The notes: generated by a model not told the origin, from the letters alone. Shown: positions 23,198 to 36,130, counted from the stretch's first letter. The stretch: 64,000 nucleotides of DNA from Druceiella hillmani (GCA_039881145.1 JAYKKI010000006.1:13151001-13215000), one strand, 5' to 3'. Numbers and translations: made by a program.

Positions 23198-25985
23198 AAT
23201 CTTTTTTATTTAAATCGAAGTTCTGAAAGTGCGATTAATCGCTTGTATGGAAATAATTGCTATTCGAGGTAATGATTTCATTCTAAATTTGGTCAAAATC
23301 TACATTTGAAATTTAAAAAAGAAGCAAAAATGTACTTTGTTGGAAGTACTTTCTTTCAATATTTTATCAAATACGGCCTACCAATATTAGACTAAACTAC
23401 GCATTTTATATCTGTTTGTTAAGTTGCTGAATTTCTTCCCCTTAAATATATCTTAGAGATAAATAACCAATCGTGATATATATTATAGTCTGTTGATATT
23501 GGTTCAAATGTACGCGAATAAAGACGATCAGTCTTGAGTACGTAACTGCATTACATTTACAAACATCGTTCACTTATATACGATCTAGTAAATATCACAT
23601 TTGGTCGAATGACCTGGTCCTTACAACGCAGCATCTCCTCCATTATTCATCTGAACATGAAGATATCGGTGCATTTTCCTGGTAGGTTTTCCTGTTGAAC
23701 GTTCCAGCATCACTGGTAAATAATATTCGGAAATTGATGGGCGTGTACGTCTCTTGTTTTGATGTTATTTTATGACTGATTTTACTTTATTATGTATGAA
23801 ATTCTTTTTGGGTATATTATATCGGTAATCTATTCAGTAAAATATATGTTTGTTAAAATATAAGTGCTGTCTAATTTGGTTGCATTATCATTTATTCGTA
23901 ATTTGTAATGCCATAAATAAAATATACAAGTTAATTTTGCAAAAATATTTACTTCTACTTATAAATTTGAACTTTATTCTAAATGACATGAAGAAACATA
24001 TTTTAATGAATTAAGTGAATCCGTTAGTATTTCTTCAATAAGACTGAACAATGGTTGAACGTCTAATGGTAGACTTGTAAACAGTTGAACAATTAAATAG
24101 TGTAAAGATTATGCATACATAACTGAAGTCAGTGGAACTGTGGCCAATAGAGAACATTTGTTGGAAAAACGATAGCATCATGTTAAAAATATTGACGAGC
24201 GTCCAATTCATCATCTAGCTCAATTGGTAAGTATCTTCACCAACTTTCGAATTTTCCGACTTTCGGGTGTTTAAGGATAAGAGGTTAACTGGTATTTTTT
24301 GCAGGTATACTGCAGATGATGCTGTTCTCTAATCAAATTCGACAGTCACGGATCTTGTTGTGTCAATGACGACAATTGATGCATTAGGTGCAATATTGAG
24401 ACAATTCGTCTGTTTCAATCATGGATAATTTGAATGTTATTTAACTGGATGGTTGCTCTCTGCAAGACTGAAATATCTTCTTCATTTTTAAGTTAGAGGA
24501 TCTTACAATAGTAAAGTGAAAGTATGTATGTGACAATATTGCATATAATGAAACAAACTGAACAATGATATTGTACTTAATTCCTTGCAAATTGCAAACT
24601 TGTACATGTCTTGAAATGTTGCAGTGAAATTGTACAATTTTAATTTATATTGGGCTTATAAAGTATTTGTGTTTTTGAGCTTATTAAGTTCTATTCATTG
24701 CAACGCATCTCCTTCCGACGCGTTGTCATATCCCGCCCTGTAACGATGCGCGAACGTGCGTAATTTTTCCAGAACCCGGGAAAATGAGTTATGGATTTAT
24801 ATGCCAATTTTTATTATTTTGGAAATTTTGGCGGAAATCAATGTAATTTAATTTTTTTTTGATACGGCAAGTACCAACAATTTTAAAATTAGAAGTAATA
24901 AGTCTAAATATTTAAAAAAATCTCAAATACCAAATTCTGTCGAAATCTGTCCAGCAGTCTAGATGTTAGACCAGCTGGCGAAAATAGACTGAAACTTTTT
25001 TAATTTCCGTAGTTTTAGGGTTTCGTTGCGTACAGCCTCATAATTGTTATTATTTTAAAGTTTTATTCATGAAGTTTTACAGAATTTATATTTTTTACAG
25101 GATTATCAGGAAGATTTAAATTAATACGTAGCACTATATTGAGAAAATACAGCTTTGTTGTATTTCCCCATATATGTAAAGCGAAGTTGATTTCGGTTTT
25201 TGAATATACCATAGAATGTAATATCATCGCGAAGGTCTTTCGAAATGAAATTGAGGTTCAATTCACCTTTTTAAAATCTAAACCTCGTTATCACCCGACG
25301 TGTTCTTCCACTTCTTATTTTTTAATCGTGGATTTGAAAAATGACAGTAAAAAATTCTTGTTACCTGCATTTTATACCCTATTCGTGTTTTAGAATAAAT
25401 TTTCATTAAACTTCCATTTGATTTGACGATTGCAATGTTAAAAGTATTGTGCGAATATTCGTTTTTCCCACTTGAAAGAAAAGTTGTAAATAATATAGTT
25501 TATACATTACGAAGGCTGTATCTTTTTCACTAATGTATTTCATCTATATTTTCAATTGATTTATCATCATTTTGTGAGTGTAAATCATAACATTAAGAGT
25601 AAGCGATACGCCGCCAGAGACAACGTGTTGTGTACGCTGTTCAAGTTAAGGTAAAGGTTACTAGGTAAATGGAATGCGCCAATTGTTTTGATTTAATTTC
25701 GATCTGTTTAACGAGAGAAAACTTACTGTCAGTTGTATTAATTTATTTTAAGGTTTATGAAAATATTACATCCATTACTGAAAAGTAATGAAAACAAATA
25801 GTTACTAATTTAGAGAGCTAGTTATTTTTGAAATCTCACGTAAATACGCTATGAAAATACTTGTTTAAATTGTCGATTGATTTTATGCCGGTTGAGGTAG
25901 CAGTTATGGCAGTAAATTTTCTTTACATGAATTTAATCAAGCGATCCTTCCAAAAATGAAACATAAGACAAATTGTTATTTGATT
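23198..25985. other. anonymous AT-rich DNA with a possible non-LTR relic
   Basis: A GC-richer patch at 24715-24790, followed by the fragment aatctgtccagcagtc (24955-24970) and gtttcgttgcgtac (about 25019), is reminiscent of insect retrotransposon 3' regions. Otherwise nothing is seen. The 84-codon frame at 25139-25393 has no family signature. Confidence 0.3.
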
Positions 25986-27234
25986 TCAAATGTAATGAAA
26001 AAAAGATTTATCTAAATTATTTATTTTGAATTATAACAAAACGGTGATTTCAACAGTTTCAAAGGAATACTAAAAAAAATATTAGAAGGTGTTTTTGAAA
26101 TATATCTTTCCTTTTTATTAACGCATGAAATTTACTAAACTAATTAGTACTGGTATTTTATAATTTTTGTAAGCTTTAATTTTGGATAAATTTTTTTTTC
26201 ATTAAAATTTTATAAACGTGTATACATTTCTTTAATATGAATATTCATTACTAGCATTCTGCTACTTATACGACAATGTGTCAAGTAATAGCGAGCCTGT
26301 TATTCACACTCGTTCCTTCACTTTTTAGTACACCCTGCAATTTTTCCAATAATAACTTATCCAACCTTTTTATATTTAACTTTTTAATGGAACGAACAAT
26401 GTGGAAGTAAATTTTGCTTGACACGGGTTGGAAGTTCGGTGGAATGATGAATGTAAAAATAATTTTGAAATTCAATATAATAAAGGGCGAAGGACGCGGC
26501 GACGTTTTTTTCAGTTCGAACAATTTCAATATAAGAAAGAATCAAAGTTGGAGGGTAATTTAATATTCCGACCTTTTTCATTAAAAGTATGTTGTGTGTG
26601 AAAGGGTTGTTTTATTTAAATTTATTTATTGTGGGTAATGTGGTGTGTGGTGACCGTAACTCAGAGCTTGGCATATACAATTTCTGGTAGGTAAATTTTG
26701 TTACAGTTTTTTGAATGTTTAGGGTTTCTAAGCAATTTATCACCACATGCTTAAATTTGTAACTGTAGGCAAAATAGTCCTAGTGAACATTTTCAAATAG
26801 TGAACATTTTCCTACTAAACATTTTCCCTAGTGAACATTTTCACTTTTTTCTGTGAACAAGTAAATATTATTTGTTTAGATCTATATAAATATCATTACA
26901 TATCCATTATTCCCGTTTCAAATGAACTATATGTCTTTTTATCAAAACTAAACTTGTCCGTGACTTTTGTATGACACTTATGCTTTTTAATGCATATATT
27001 TCACTTGTTGGAATGATGTAAGTTTGATGATATTTGAATTCAATCAACCATATATTTAAAAGGGAATCCATCCTTATTCACAGACTTCGAAGTTTAAGCA
27101 AAGGGAGTCAAAGTGTATTTTCAAGTTACACTTTTAAACTTTAGCTATGTGCATATAATGTATGAGTATCACTTAGCTGAAATGAAAGTCAACCAAATAA
27201 TGTATTGCATAATGACCCGTTTAATTCTATAAAA

Positions 27235-27425
27235 TTACTGAATATATGTGGCGTTAATTTTGTAGAAATTCATTATTCACAATTAAATGAAACTATGTGC
27301 CTACTGAAGCTGAACTGAGCCTAATGAAACTACGAAATCTAGGTCGTGATAAAGAAAGAACTTAAAGAAAGTAGAAATAATGCTACATTATCTAGTTTCA
27401 TTTAATTGTGTCTATAAAATTAGAC
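27235..27425 (+). mobile_element. R2 element, degenerate copy
   Basis: Starts with gaatatatgtggcgttaat and attcattattcacaattaaa, shared with 42595 and 47545. Later it contains aaatctaggtcgtgataaag and ends agtttcatttaattgtg. The ribozyme-like middle found at 29145-29185 is rearranged here. Confidence 0.7.
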
Positions 27426-29070
27426 AATCTAGACATTTTAAATTTAAAAATATTGTACACGTACGTGTTAATGTGATGGTTTGTTCAGAAATTACCGAAG
27501 ACTATCATTTTAGATATTGTACATTTTTGGTTTTTGAAGTTATACTTCTTTAGGCGCGTTATGAAAAAAATAATGATAGCAAAATTTTAAAAATGCGCAC
27601 GCAGATGCAACTAAAATCGATAGGATGAAGTTGCTCACTAAATATAAATTTCCAAGCGTGTAGTGACTGATACTATATTCATGATAGTTATTGAGGTATT
27701 TGTAAATACACAACACATGTTTTATATTCGTACAGATCTAAGTTATGTCTGTGCTTTTAAATAATATTTGTTAGTAATTGAAATTTAATATTGGTTCACG
27801 TATTAAACATTTTTTTTTTATATTCGTGTTAGAAGTGGTGCTTGTAAGTTTCTTAAAATGTATTTTAAGATTATTTCTCTAAACGAGGTTAAGTTTTGGT
27901 ATGTATTTATTTGCATTTTTAATTATAACTTGAATATTCGTTAAATAATTAATAAATCAAAATAAATTTTCAGCATACTAATTTTTTTCATTATTATAAT
28001 AGTTAAATTTTGTTTAGATTGTTTTAGTAAATTTCAAAATTAATTATATGTACTCGAAATAAACTTCATAATCAATTGTTAAATTTAATTTAATAAAAAG
28101 AATTAAAATAATAAAATAAATAATAATAATAACATAATTATAATAATAACAATTAATATTATTTGGTTATTACATGATAGTGATGTTAATTCTAGATAAA
28201 AAAATCAAATATTTAATTACTTTTTTTAATTTAATTACTTAAATAAATTTAGGTTTTACCATCCGTATTAATAATCACGCTCCATTCCTGTTATTATTTT
28301 ATTAATGATTTGCCTGTCAACTAAAGTAATTTTTGTATTATGTCAAAGAACCATAAATTCTAACGCGCGTATACCCACAACATTTTTTTTTCGAGTGACG
28401 ATCTTGAAAATTTGAATTTAAAAATGAAGTGCACAATTATATTTCGAAAATAATACGAACGTTTCTTACGTTAGTTATGGAATATCCTTAAGATAAAAAA
28501 ACAGTTTCGCGTTAGTTAACTTAAATCCAAAAATAATTTGTAGAAAAAATATGTTATAGTTCCGTTCTGAATCGAATAAACAGCGCAGGATTATGTGAGT
28601 TGGTAATATCACTACTTCCCGGGTGCTATTTTTGTATAAATAAGCTAGTCTATATGGGCACGTTAATTATATGTCTTTTTTTCTGTTACAATGAAAGTTA
28701 AATGCATCTTGACATACCTCGTTTGGAATTAGAAGTTTAGAGGGATCTAGGTTATTCACCAATGATGAGAACGAAGAGGTAAGTAATCGTTAAAGGAGAA
28801 ATGTATACATGATACAATTTATCTAAAATAAAATGAAGTAAATATAATAAGGCTAACGGATTTTAGTTTTCCTATATTAATACGTTAATTCGTTTTTTGT
28901 TTGTAAAGTGGTCCTTTTAATATCTATATTTTTTTAAATTTTCTTCCGGACCTCAGGTTTCCTTTTTGCAATTTAAAAGAGACATTTATGAAAATCGTAA
29001 AAGATATTTTTTTTACAATTAAATGAAACTACGTGATGTAGTATTATTTTTACTTTCTTTAATTTCTTTA

Positions 29071-29111
29071 CCACGACCTGGGTTTCGTTGTATTACAACA
29101 TCTTCAGGTAG
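29071..29111 (-). ncRNA. second hammerhead-like core in the opposite arm
   Basis: The mirror copy in the left arm keeps ctgaaga, gttg/caac, gaa, acc/ggt and the final gtcgtgg on the minus strand. The stem III loop is ca instead of ta. The two cores point in opposite directions, so a transcript across the whole foldback would contain one core and its complement. Confidence 0.45.
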
Positions 29112-29144
29112 GATATTAGCAAAGTCATGATTTTTGCTAATATC

Positions 29145-29185
29145 CTACCTGAAGATGTTGTAATACAACGAAACCTAGGTCGTGG
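29145..29185 (+). ncRNA. candidate hammerhead ribozyme, Penelope-like type
   Basis: The order of elements is: stem I ctac (29145-29148), core ctgaaga (29149-29155), one extra t, stem II gttg/caac closed by taata, then gaa (29170-29172), stem III acc/ggt with a two-base loop (29173-29180), c (29181, the cleavage-site position after gt), and stem I gtgg (29182-29185, one G-U pair). All core positions expected of the CUGANGA...GAAA...UH hammerhead are present. The extra base after the core and the very short, self-complementary stem III argue for weak activity alone or activity as a dimer. Known hammerheads of this size in Penelope-like elements behave similarly. Activity is inferred, not shown. 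Confidence 0.5.
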
Positions 29186-30881
29186 TAAAGAAATTAAAGA
29201 AAGTAGAAATAATACTACATCACGTAGTTTCATTTAATTGTGAATAATGAATTTCTACAAAATTAACGCCAAATATATTCAATATTCAAATATTTTTTAA
29301 TTATTAAACGCAATTTATATTTGATCTGTCTTGTCGAAAATACATATGATAGTAGACAATATTCGCGCCATATAATGGTCGTACCACACAATAAATAATA
29401 GTGGTACCATATAATATTTAATTGCCAATTTGTCGTATTTTTGTAAAGGCAGCATGTATAATAGAAAGGTATTGGAATTTGTCTATTATTAATTTATGTA
29501 ACTTTACATACATCAATCCTTTTTTTCCTAAATGAGATTATAATTAGAAAATCTGGAAATATTCTGAAGGATGAAGGAATAAACAAAGGTTGCAGGAAAA
29601 CTAAAGCTAAATTTGTATTATTTTAGCTATTAAAATAAGATTAAGCTTCAATTGCAGACGACTATTAGGAAGGTTCATCCTTTGTAAATATTAGACCTCT
29701 ATTCATGGGCGTTAGACTAAATGATCCTTAAAGGATTGGGAAGCTGGGAAACGTTTTTTTCTCTAACTACAATTTGATCATTCTAATTAATGTAACATTT
29801 AATTTCATATTTGAGACACATTCAATATGTGGAATTACGTGTTACATTAATTACAATGAGCAAATTGTAGTTAGAAAAAAAACATTTCTCAGCTTTTCCT
29901 TCTGCTCCCAGACAAGTTTAAGCAAAATAACAACAAATTACCTAACTAATAACTGGTTTTAACTGGGAAATAAACGAGATTTGGATCACTGAATTTTCGT
30001 CCGATCTGACAATATTTACATACCTATTTATTATATCCAATGACTAATTCGTAACCAATGGTTGGAATCTAATGATTGCACGTACATACATCTGAATGCA
30101 CAATACACACATATTTAAAATAAGTTTCAATTTTGCAGAAAAATTTGAACCACGACATTTTTGAAACTCAAAAGTAAATTGACAAGTTTCAGAATTTAAC
30201 GTGATACTGAATACGGTTTGCAAGATCTCGAGAACATTATCGGCGACTGTATAATCAAATTTTCATAAAACATCAAGATCTACAGAAGCAGATGTATTTT
30301 AAAAGCCTACCTAATAATTAATAACAGGTGCTTTGTGCGATTCTAAATTTTTCTAGATTATTGATAATTATTTTGCATGATGAAGAAGAGATACAGAACA
30401 CTTGGCCGCGATGGGAAAAAGCAGGGCTGAAGTCATTCTCAAACACAATATAGTATAATAGTTTTACCGAAATATTTTTTTTAGGTTTTCACAGAGTAAA
30501 TGAAAATATTAGTCATGTCATAGTATTCATGAAAAAGTGCTCCTGTCCGGGAAAAGCTGTACAATTCAAATGTTTGTACATTGCCGGGCAATTATAGCTG
30601 GCAAGTATCAAACACTTTAATTATTTTTTATCGTGTAATTTTGTATTTTTGTACAATGATGTTAAATTAAATTTTAATCCACTAATATCCTTTAAGCCCA
30701 CTTTTACTCTATAAGTTGACCCCGTAAGCTAATAACCTGTAAGTTTGCTTTTGCAGTTGTTTCACTGTACGTAACACAACTGTTTCCACGCAGTCGTTTC
30801 ACTCGATGCGTGTACTTGACGAAACATCCTCCCATTTCCTTTATCAGATCAGATGTACCGTATCTTCTTTACGTGCTCGCC

Positions 30882-31061
30882 TCAAATTGTTTTACCGCGG
30901 GTAACGCGTATCACCAACTCATGCATTCTAAGCCACCCTAACTCACTTTCGGTTGCAGCTTCTACCGCATGCAAATTAAAATATACTGTCTCTTCTAAAA
31001 TTACACCAGCGCATGTAATAACACATCTATTTAGTCACCCGTATCGTTTTACCAATATCAT
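30882..31061 (-). pseudogene. short conserved R1 frame, copy B version
   Basis: Sixty codons beginning Met-Ile-Leu-Val-Lys-Arg-Tyr and ending Lys-Thr-Ile-stop, with one in-frame stop at codon 9. It contains ITCAGVILEE and AVEAATESELG, matching the frames at 5265-5438 and 33966-34133. It has a six-base in-frame gain relative to them. The product is unknown. Confidence 0.35.
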
Positions 31062-31734
31062 CGTTCTTCCCATCCCGTAGTAGTTTCACCTAAAAACTAT
31101 ACAAAAATCAGTGGCATGCATTTTTGTTGACATTAAAATGTTTCCGGCGATTCAAACCGATGATCAAATGTGCGGCAGGGTAGTGTCGAATCATTAAGGG
31201 ATGCAGTTTGTAGTTTTATTTAGTTTATTCAGGGCTATTATCAAGGCTGGCTGCGCCTCTCATGATTTTGGTATATATGAAAGGAAGTTAAATTATGGAG
31301 AAAAAATGAGAGTTCATGTGTTTATTAACAACATTTATCTATAAATAATTACTTTAAGATTACATTGCAAAACCTTACGTAAGTTTATTTGTATTTATTT
31401 TCTAAAAACATATATTCTTTGTTCGAAATAAATTAATAATGTGCGCGTCAATATATGGAACCTCAAAAACTAGCAAATTTGCGAAACTTCAGAATAATAA
31501 AATTCAACCAGAAACAGATTGGGTGACAGATAGATTTATCGGAAGTTTTGATCAACTTGATTGAAACGAAAAGTTTTAAGATTCATGTAAATTTCTGATT
31601 CGGTTGAATACGTTCAATCAAAAAAAAAATTTAAAAATTGAATTAGTGATCAATGTTTTTCACTTTTAAAGTGAAATGTAGCAACATTAAATAAATCTAG
31701 TTTTATTTAAGTGTGATCATCCCACTGTATTTTA

Positions 31735-31785
31735 GAATCATAAACTATGCTGTACCCAAATTTGGTACAGCATAGTTTATGATTC
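31735..31785. repeat. 22-bp perfect palindrome inside R1
   Basis: Arms 31735-31756 and 31764-31785 (beginning gaatcataaactatgctgta) are exact reverse complements with a seven-base loop. The inverted copy D keeps only one arm at 33362-33385, so the palindrome formed after the copies separated or was lost in D. Confidence 0.95.
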
Positions 31786-32151
31786 AAATTAATATATGCG
31801 ATTTTTAATCCAAGAAATAACATAACTTCTGTAGGACGGAATTAAACATTTTTACTCAGTATAATAACAATTGCGTAACGAGTTTACTTCAGTTTTTACT
31901 AACATGTCGAAAGAACACATCAGAATGTTTAATATTATAATTTACATATAAATTGACATAGAAATAGTATCAAATCGGAGAAAAATCCAGTGGTTTAACC
32001 AAAAATAGACGTAGGAGAAACTTTGTTTATTTTCCAGTTAAAGTGCATGATACAATAAAAATAAAAAATAATGCTGGGTGGTGGAAAGCTTAACAAAGAC
32101 GTGCCAAATCGAAATATTTTTAGATGGTTTAACAAGAAAATGATTAGCTAA

Positions 32152-32939
32152 GAATATGAAGAAAATTAGGAGTATAAACGATTCATATATCTGTTATATT
32201 ATTTTCTGTAGTTAAGAATTTTGTGCAAAAATATAGCATTTATGCATTTGTTAATATTATGTAAGAGTGCTTTACACAAAGCTGATACCAACAAGCAAGT
32301 ATATTTTGATACAATAGAAAATGGACCTATTGCATAGTATTATAAGAGAATTCGGTGAAATTCCCATAAATCTTGTTATCAATTTAATCAAGTTTAACGT
32401 GCGAAAAGTTCAGGTCAACGTTGTATCCTTGAAAAAGAAAGAGTTTGACCATAAGACAAGACTCTATTTAGTGGAAGCAGCCTATCACACGAGATCGAAC
32501 GATCAAAGGTACAAAAGGATCAATCTACTGATAATATCTACTAGGTATAATAGATTTTTCGAACCAGTAATATGTTATACCAACTTTTAAGCAATAGTCA
32601 AAAAAAGCTCTGTGGCGCATTGCTCATCTTAATAGTTAAAATTACGTACTTCAGTTTAATCTGGATTTCCTTTAACAGATTTAGTTGGATTTTCTTTAGC
32701 AGTTCTTTACGTTTAGTCATTAGACCATCATTTAATGTGTATTAAAATACACTTAGGCATATTTAAATATCGAATAAAATTTTTACAGCCTATAAAAACA
32801 TTTAACAGTATATTGCGCCATCTCTGTACACAAACTTTTCAACTCTTTATATGTAGTAGTATATAGCACGGTGTAGTAGTACAGAAAATAATATAATAGA
32901 TATGTGCATCGTTTATATTCCACATTTTGTTTACATTCA
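32152..32939. other. spacer between the inverted R1 arms
   Basis: About 790 bases not shared with other R1 copies. It contains an 89-codon plus-strand frame (32321-32590) starting MDLLHSIIREFGEIPINLV, Lys/Arg-rich in the middle. I recognise no domain and cannot tell it from chance. Its central position in a large palindrome is the only reason to note it. Confidence 0.4.
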
Positions 32940-35120
32940 TAGTTAATATCTTACTGGTCAAACCATCTTAATATTTCGATTTGTTACGTCTTTTTTATGC
33001 ATTCCAGCATCTAGCATTATTTTTTATTTAATTGAATCACATAAAATCCCCATGAATATGCTATGTAACTGATTTTAACCAAGTAATAACTAACTTTAAC
33101 TAGATAATAAATGAGGTTTCTCCTATGTGTATTTTTGTTTGAGGCACTGGATTTTTCTCTGACTATTGCTATAAATTATAATATTAAATATTTTGCAGAG
33201 TTTTATCGAGACATGTCAGTAACAGCTCAAGTAAACGCGTTGTGCACTTGTTATGGTATTAAATTTATAATACTGAATAATAACCTTTAATTCCGTGTGT
33301 AGCACGGAATTAAAGGAAGTTATGTTATTTCTTGGATTAAAAATTCTATATATTAATTTGAATCATACACTATGCTGTACCAAATTTCGTGAAAATCTAT
33401 CCAACTGTTTGTACCATATTTAATAACAAGCATCCAAAAAACCAAACTTTTGGTCTTGTGGTATTAGATATGAATACAGTGGGGTGATCAGACTTAAATA
33501 CCACTAGATTGACTTAATGTTGCTATATTTATATTTCACCTTTTTTGGCGTGGTCCATTTAATGAACGTATTAAATCAAATCAGATATTTACATGAATCT
33601 TTAAATTTTCGTTTCAATCAAGTTAATCAAAACCTTCGATAACTCGACTTGTCACTTAGTCTATTTCGTACAAAAAATACTTATTTTTAAAAAATAAAAT
33701 TACGTAAGGTTTCGCAATGCAATCTTAAAGTAATTTTTTAAAGATAAATATTGTTAAGAAACTCATAATATCCTATTGTTTCCCTATAATTTAACTTCCT
33801 TTTATGTTTACCAATAGCATGAGAGACTCAGCCAGGTCTACCCTGCCGCACACTTGATCATAGGTTTGCATAGCAGGAAACATTTTAATATCAATAAAAC
33901 TGGATGCCACTCATTTTTGTACAGTTTTTAAGTGAAACTACTTCCGGATGTGAATAAAGAGGAAATTGGTAAAACGTTACGCGTGACGACATGGATGTGA
34001 TGTCACATGCGCTGGTATAATTTTAGAAGCGGCGATCTATTTTTATACGCAGGCGGTAGAAACTACGAACGAAAGTGAGTTGGTTGGCCTAGAATACGCG
34101 ATGAGATGCATTACGCGCGTTGAAACAGTTTGAGACGAGCACGAAAAGAAGACACAATGCATCTAACCTGATAAAGGAAATGAGAGGAAGTTTCGTCAAG
34201 TACAATCGAGTGAAACAATTGCGTGAAAATAGCTGCAAAAGTGAACTTTCAGGATGTTAGCTTACGGAGTCAGCTTTTAGAATAAAAGTGAGCTTAAAGG
34301 ATATTAGTGAATTAAAATTTAATTTTACATCATTGTACAAAAATACGAAATTAGACGATAAAGAATAATGAAAGTGTTTGGTATTTGCCAGCGATAATTG
34401 CTCGGCATAAACATGTACAGACGTTTGAATTGTACCGCATTTCCCGGACACGGCCACTTTTTTATGAACACTATGTCATGACTCATATTTTTATTTATTC
34501 TGTGAAAACCTAAAAAAAATATTTCTACAAAACTATTATATTATGTATGAGAATGATTTCGGCCCTGCTTTTTCGCATCATGGCCAAGTATTTTGTACGT
34601 AACATCATAATCCAAAATAATTATCAATAATCTTAGGTAGGTGAACGATTATTAGGTAGGCTTTTCGAACACATTTGTTTTGAGAAAATTTATTATATCT
34701 TCGCCTATAATATTCTTGAGATCCTGCAAATCATAATCAGTATGACGTTAAACTCGGAAACTGGCCAATTTGATTTCAAAAATGTCGTGGTTCAAATTTT
34801 TCTGTTAAATTGAAAATTATATCAAATATGTGTATGTTGTTGCTATCAGATGTATGTACGTGCAATCATTAAATCTTAACCATTAGTTACGGATGAATCA
34901 TTGTATATAATAAATAGGTATAGTAATAGTACCAGATGAGAGAAAAATCCAGTGATCCAAACCACGTTTATTTTCCAGTAAAAACTAGTTATTAATTGGA
35001 TAATTTGTTGTCATTTTGCTAAAACTTCTTCCTTTAAAATGCCTGGGAGCAGAAGGAAAATGCTACAATTTGCCCATTGTAATTACTGTAACACTTAATT
35101 TCACATATTGGTACGCTTTT
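32940..35120 (-). repeat. R1 interspersed repeat, copy D (inverted to copy B)
   Basis: Read in reverse, this matches 29828-32151. Examples are 35040-35120 with 29828-29915, 33780-34330 with 30690-31290, 33560-33740 with 31370-31620, and 32945-33060 with 32040-32150. Landmarks agree without large gaps along more than 2 kb, at an identity I judge to be moderate. A small perfect hairpin lies at 33284-33316 (arms cctttaattccgtg, five-base loop). Confidence 0.8.
33966..34133 (+). pseudogene. short conserved R1 frame, copy D version
   Basis: Fifty-six codons from Leu-Val-Lys-Arg-Tyr-Ala to Val-Glu-Thr-Val-stop with one in-frame stop near the beginning. It contains VTCAGIILEAAIYF, ESELVGLEYAMRCITR and no length change relative to the copy A version. 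Unknown product; see 5265-5438. Confidence 0.35.
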
Positions 35121-35295
35121 TCACGAAAGCCTTATGTTTTTATCAACAATCAAGATTTTGTAAAACTCCTTGCTCTTATAGTTTGAGTATTTAAATAGTT
35201 TCCTTGCGGATTTTACGTACATATTTCCGTTTAACCATATCTTAGAAGATAAGGTTTTTTTTATTTTTTACCTATATATGTATATATATATATAT

Positions 35296-35338
<43 letters not shown>

Positions 35339-36130
35339 ACAGGTAATAAACAGAGACAAATACAATAAATATGAAACAGTACGATAAATATCGGCTGTAA
35401 ACTATACACAAGAATGATCATACCACTATCTTGATCCTAAAGTCCCGAATAAGACAAAGACAGGTAAACTCCCTCACTTTGGCTTTGACCTAATACAGAG
35501 TTGAGCTTATTAAGCGCTCCGACTATGGGGCATCGCAAACAAATATCTATACATGCATTAGTTATACGAAATAATAAAAATATCGTAATATTCGCTCATA
35601 GAAACAATATCGCTGTCAACATAACGAATTAACATTTCGAATAGATACACGACCATATTCAATTGGTTTTTTTCCTTAGAGAAATTTATATTCGATCATA
35701 GTCGAAATGAAAAGAGAGGCGTATGTGTAAAGGTAGCAAATATTTTTTTAACGTGAAGGAATCGAATGAATCTTTTTTTGCGTATTTTCCAATATAAGTG
35801 AGTGTGTTAACTTATATAGAAACCAAATTTATTGACGGTTCGTTGCCAACTTCGTACCAACAAACGCGTTCATTAGAACCTTAATAACCCTATATCGTGA
35901 AATTCTCGTCAGTGTTGCATGATAATATCTAATGCTCTACCTACCGATTTACAAGTATGATGAAATGGTAGTCAGCTGTTCACAATCAGGTTCTAAACAT
36001 TGACACATGTATAAGTTCAACCTACAAATGCATTTCCACACGTAATCTGAACTCAGGAACGAGATAATAAGAAATACACATTATTTTGTGATAAAAACTT
36101 GTTGCTCATATTTCGTTATAAGACAGACTC
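35121..36130. other. unique AT-rich DNA with a TA-rich microsatellite
   Basis: A (TA)n tract with CA/GT interruptions lies at 35273-35338. No gene is recognised in the rest. Confidence 0.5.

Larger units (their letters stand above)
29015..29241. mobile_element. R2 foldback element with hammerhead-like cores
   Basis: Two 109-base arms (29015-29123 and 29133-29241) are reverse complements with only about two mismatches, around a nine-base loop. Each arm contains a hammerhead-ribozyme-like core. Flanking sequence to 29290 (aatttctacaaaattaacgc) is shared with other R2 copies. It interrupts R1 copy B at the point equivalent to about 3515 in copy A. Hammerhead motifs are known in the repeated ends of Penelope-like retroelements, so a Penelope-type origin is plausible, but no reverse transcriptase or endonuclease is present here. 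Confidence 0.85.
25990..32151 (+). repeat. R1 interspersed repeat, copy B
   Basis: This is the fullest copy of R1, about 6.1 kb, in the same direction as copy A. It lacks the mariner relic but contains two R2 elements (27235-27425 and 29011-29290). It extends beyond copy A into a terminal part (31360-32151) that recurs at 59580-60310 and, inverted, at 32940-33740. Copies B and D face each other as a large inverted repeat. Apart from the short frame at 30882-31061 it looks non-coding. Its class is not recognised. Confidence 0.75.

Noticed and set aside
24205..24260. Possible third tRNA-Lys-like relic (ctagctcaattggtaag)
   Set aside because: Only a D-arm-like phrase is present; there is no T arm or pairing acceptor stem.
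27240..29290. R2 copies as LTRs of one element (27235-27425 and 29011-29290 flank about 1.6 kb)
   Set aside because: The DNA between them is ordinary R1 sequence colinear with copy A, so they are separate insertions and not terminal repeats of one retroelement.
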